Positions 6,146 to 7,447 of a stretch of 7,447 bases of DNA are shown piece after piece (the first letter of the stretch is position 1; each line of letters opens with the position of its first letter). The position numbers were made by a program, and so were the translations under genes. The notes below the pieces were generated by a model that worked only from the letters and a program-made list of their open reading frames with translations, was not told the DNA's origin and did no database searches. This DNA comes from Opitutia bacterium (lineage in GTDB: Bacteria > Verrucomicrobiota > Verrucomicrobiia > Opitutales > Coraliomargaritaceae): positions 1 through 7,447 of the forward strand of contig JABJQI010000049.1 of NCBI GenBank assembly GCA_018663485.1. The letters run 5' to 3'.

Positions 6146-7447
6146 GGTTTCGATTCGGTAAAAGACAGTGCTTTCTTCGGTCGTGTGAACCAAGCTATTT
6201 GTTTGTGAGGCATCAGCCGGGATATTCTCAGGTTGCAGTGGCTGCCAATCATCAGCGCTTAGGTCTGTGGAGGTATAAACAGTATAGAATTGCCCGGGTG
6301 CACTGTTCCAGCTGAGGGTGATGTGGCTGCCGTTGATGTTGGGAGGCATCGCCTTGAAGGCGGATGTCGCGTCGGTGGGCGATGTGCCCGCCTCGAATTC
6401 CTGTTGCCCAGTCATGCCGTCGCCATCGCTGACTTGTTCTAATAAGGGTTTGAGTGCGCCCGTCGATGGATAGTGCTTGGAAAGCCAACTCATCTCCAGC
6501 ATCCATTGATAGAGGTCAGCACGCTGATAGGTTTCAGTCCAAACATTGTGTGGGCCGTCTACAATGGTATGGAAGTCAGTATTTTGGGCGCCAGCGGTAA
6601 GGAGTGCGGCGTTCATGTCCACCGAGTGTTGATAGCCTACAGTGTTGTCTGAGTCGCCGTGGAATATCCAGATGGGCAGGTGTGCGATGGTGTTGGCTTT
6701 GTTCGTATCGCCACTGCCGCAAATCGGCACGACTGCGGCATATTTATTGGGGTGGCGCAGGGCCGATGTGTAGCTGCCCATGCCGCCCATACTTTGACCG
6801 GTGATAATGATGCGATCAGGATCGATGCGAAAGCGGGCGAGATGCTCGTCGACCAGTGCATCGATGTTATTCTGTGCGCCATTGTCTCCCCACCACTCTC
6901 CGGTTTTGCACTGCGGGCTGAGCACGATGAAGTCATTCAGTAGCGGGTCGTTGTTTTTGATACGTGAGGGTGGGCCACCAGCGCTGCGTAGTGACCATGC
7001 GTCGCTGCCTCGGTTGCCCGCGCCGTGGAGCCACAGGATCATCGGCCATTCTCGATTGGGGTCGTCATTGTAAGCTTCTGGTAAGAAACGTAGGTATTCC
7101 TGCACCTTGTTCATGCCTGCGGTATAGGGATGCTGGCCTGTTAACTCGGAACTATCATCGACGATATAAAAGGACACAGTTGTGGATGCGTTGCCGCCGA
7201 CATTATCCGTAGCGATGACTTCGAGTTCGTGCGCGCCAGGGGCTAAGTGGCTAAAGGGATTCTCCAGTGTGTAGGCGCTGTCGGTCGTGTTTTCATCGAT
7301 TTGCACGTTATCGATCAAGACGCGGATACTCGCAATCGTGCCGTCGCTGTCGCTGGCTGACACTGCTAGATCCGCAGTGCTGCCTTCATCGAGCTCTTCA
7401 TATGTGCCTGGGCCGGAGTCGATGTTAACGACCGGCAGGATGTTGCC
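6137..7447 (-). CDS. Modular secreted esterase/peptidase-like alpha/beta hydrolase, 5' end outside window
   Basis: The frame stays open to the right edge (436 codons visible), so the true start and any signal peptide lie outside; the GTG at 7363 is internal. Residues are counted from 7447. Residues 1-98 are a bacterial Ig-like domain (SDSDGTIASIRVLIDN, GAHELEVIATDN). Residues about 105-325 are an alpha/beta hydrolase of the PHB-depolymerase/feruloyl-esterase-like group: LHGAG oxyanion loop (about 140-144), nucleophile S219 in GQSMGG, acid D267 in HGDSDNTV, and H300 in GPHNVW, a complete triad. Around 339-358 is a Ca-loop-like stretch (DGDGMTGQQEFEAGTSPTD) in which the first acidic ligand is Val and the ninth position is Gly, so it may bind calcium poorly. 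Residues about 375-436 (FYTVYTSTDLSADDWQPL) are a C-terminal beta module common in secreted PVC-group proteins. It probably removes ester groups from polysaccharide, but the substrate is not determined. It is convergent with the phosphatase gene. Confidence 0.92.
   Translation of the reverse strand, partial: GNILPVVNIDSGPGTYEELDEGSTADLAVSASDSDGTIASIRVLIDNVQIDENTTDSAYTLENPFSHLAPGAHELEVIATDNVGGNASTTVSFYIVDDSSELTGQHPYTAGMNKVQEYLRFLPEAYNDDPNREWPMILWLHGAGNRGSDAWSLRSAGGPPSRIKNNDPLLNDFIVLSPQCKTGEWWGDNGAQNNIDALVDEHLARFRIDPDRIIITGQSMGGMGSYTSALRHPNKYAAVVPICGSGDTNKANTIAHLPIWIFHGDSDNTVGYQHSVDMNAALLTAGAQNTDFHTIVDGPHNVWTETYQRADLYQWMLEMSWLSKHYPSTGALKPLLEQVSDGDGMTGQQEFEAGTSPTDATSAFKAMPPNINGSHITLSWNSAPGQFYTVYTSTDLSADDWQPLQPENIPADASQTNSLVHTTEESTVFYRIETSS

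Noticed and set aside
6604..7212. Several plus-strand open frames opposite the esterase gene.
   Set aside because: Their products are Arg/Cys-rich with no domain features, while the minus strand carries a complete catalytic triad and modular architecture.
7361..7363. GTG as a possible start of the minus-strand hydrolase.
   Set aside because: The same frame continues open for 28 more codons to the window edge and encodes the first strands of the Ig-like domain, so the codon is internal.

Overview
The window looks like a stretch of a marine, polysaccharide-degrading member of the PVC group. A member of the Verrucomicrobia (Opitutae/Puniceicoccales type) is my best guess. This is inferred from gene content: a secreted type I sulfatase, a large secreted glycoside-hydrolase-like protein, a solitary pseudopilin with the H-X9-DG motif, and a secreted esterase whose modular tail is common in Verrucomicrobia and Planctomycetes. 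No rRNA, tRNA or marker gene is present to confirm it. I see no CRISPR array, insertion sequence, tRNA or phage gene.

Layout. Positions 80-2356 (+) encode an exported protein of about 759 residues, with an N-terminal beta-rich module, a TIM-barrel-like catalytic domain and a C-terminal CBM6-like module. A strong hairpin (2373-2409) with a T-run closes this unit. A plausible promoter then precedes a complete secreted sulfatase (2475-4079, +). A 112-bp gap holds a 7-bp hairpin and an 8-bp-arm dyad overlapping a consensus -35 box. Next comes a short pseudopilin-like protein (4192-4872, +). After 85 bp there is a cytoplasmic PAS plus PP2C/SpoIIE-type phosphatase of the RsbU kind (4958-6145, +). 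It overlaps by 9 bp, tail to tail, a minus-strand modular esterase (6137-7447). That esterase runs off the right edge, so its start and signal peptide are not visible.

How it may work together. The hydrolase-like protein and the sulfatase are both exported and adjacent, which fits removal of sulfate and cleavage of a sulfated, probably algal, glycan outside the cytoplasm. The esterase could remove acyl or feruloyl-type groups from the same material. The pseudopilin may be a surface or secretion component. The PAS-phosphatase is a regulatory protein whose link to glycan use is only positional. The substrate cannot be read from sequence. The most novel element is the first gene, whose catalytic domain I cannot place in a named glycoside hydrolase family although it carries two well-placed candidate catalytic glutamates.
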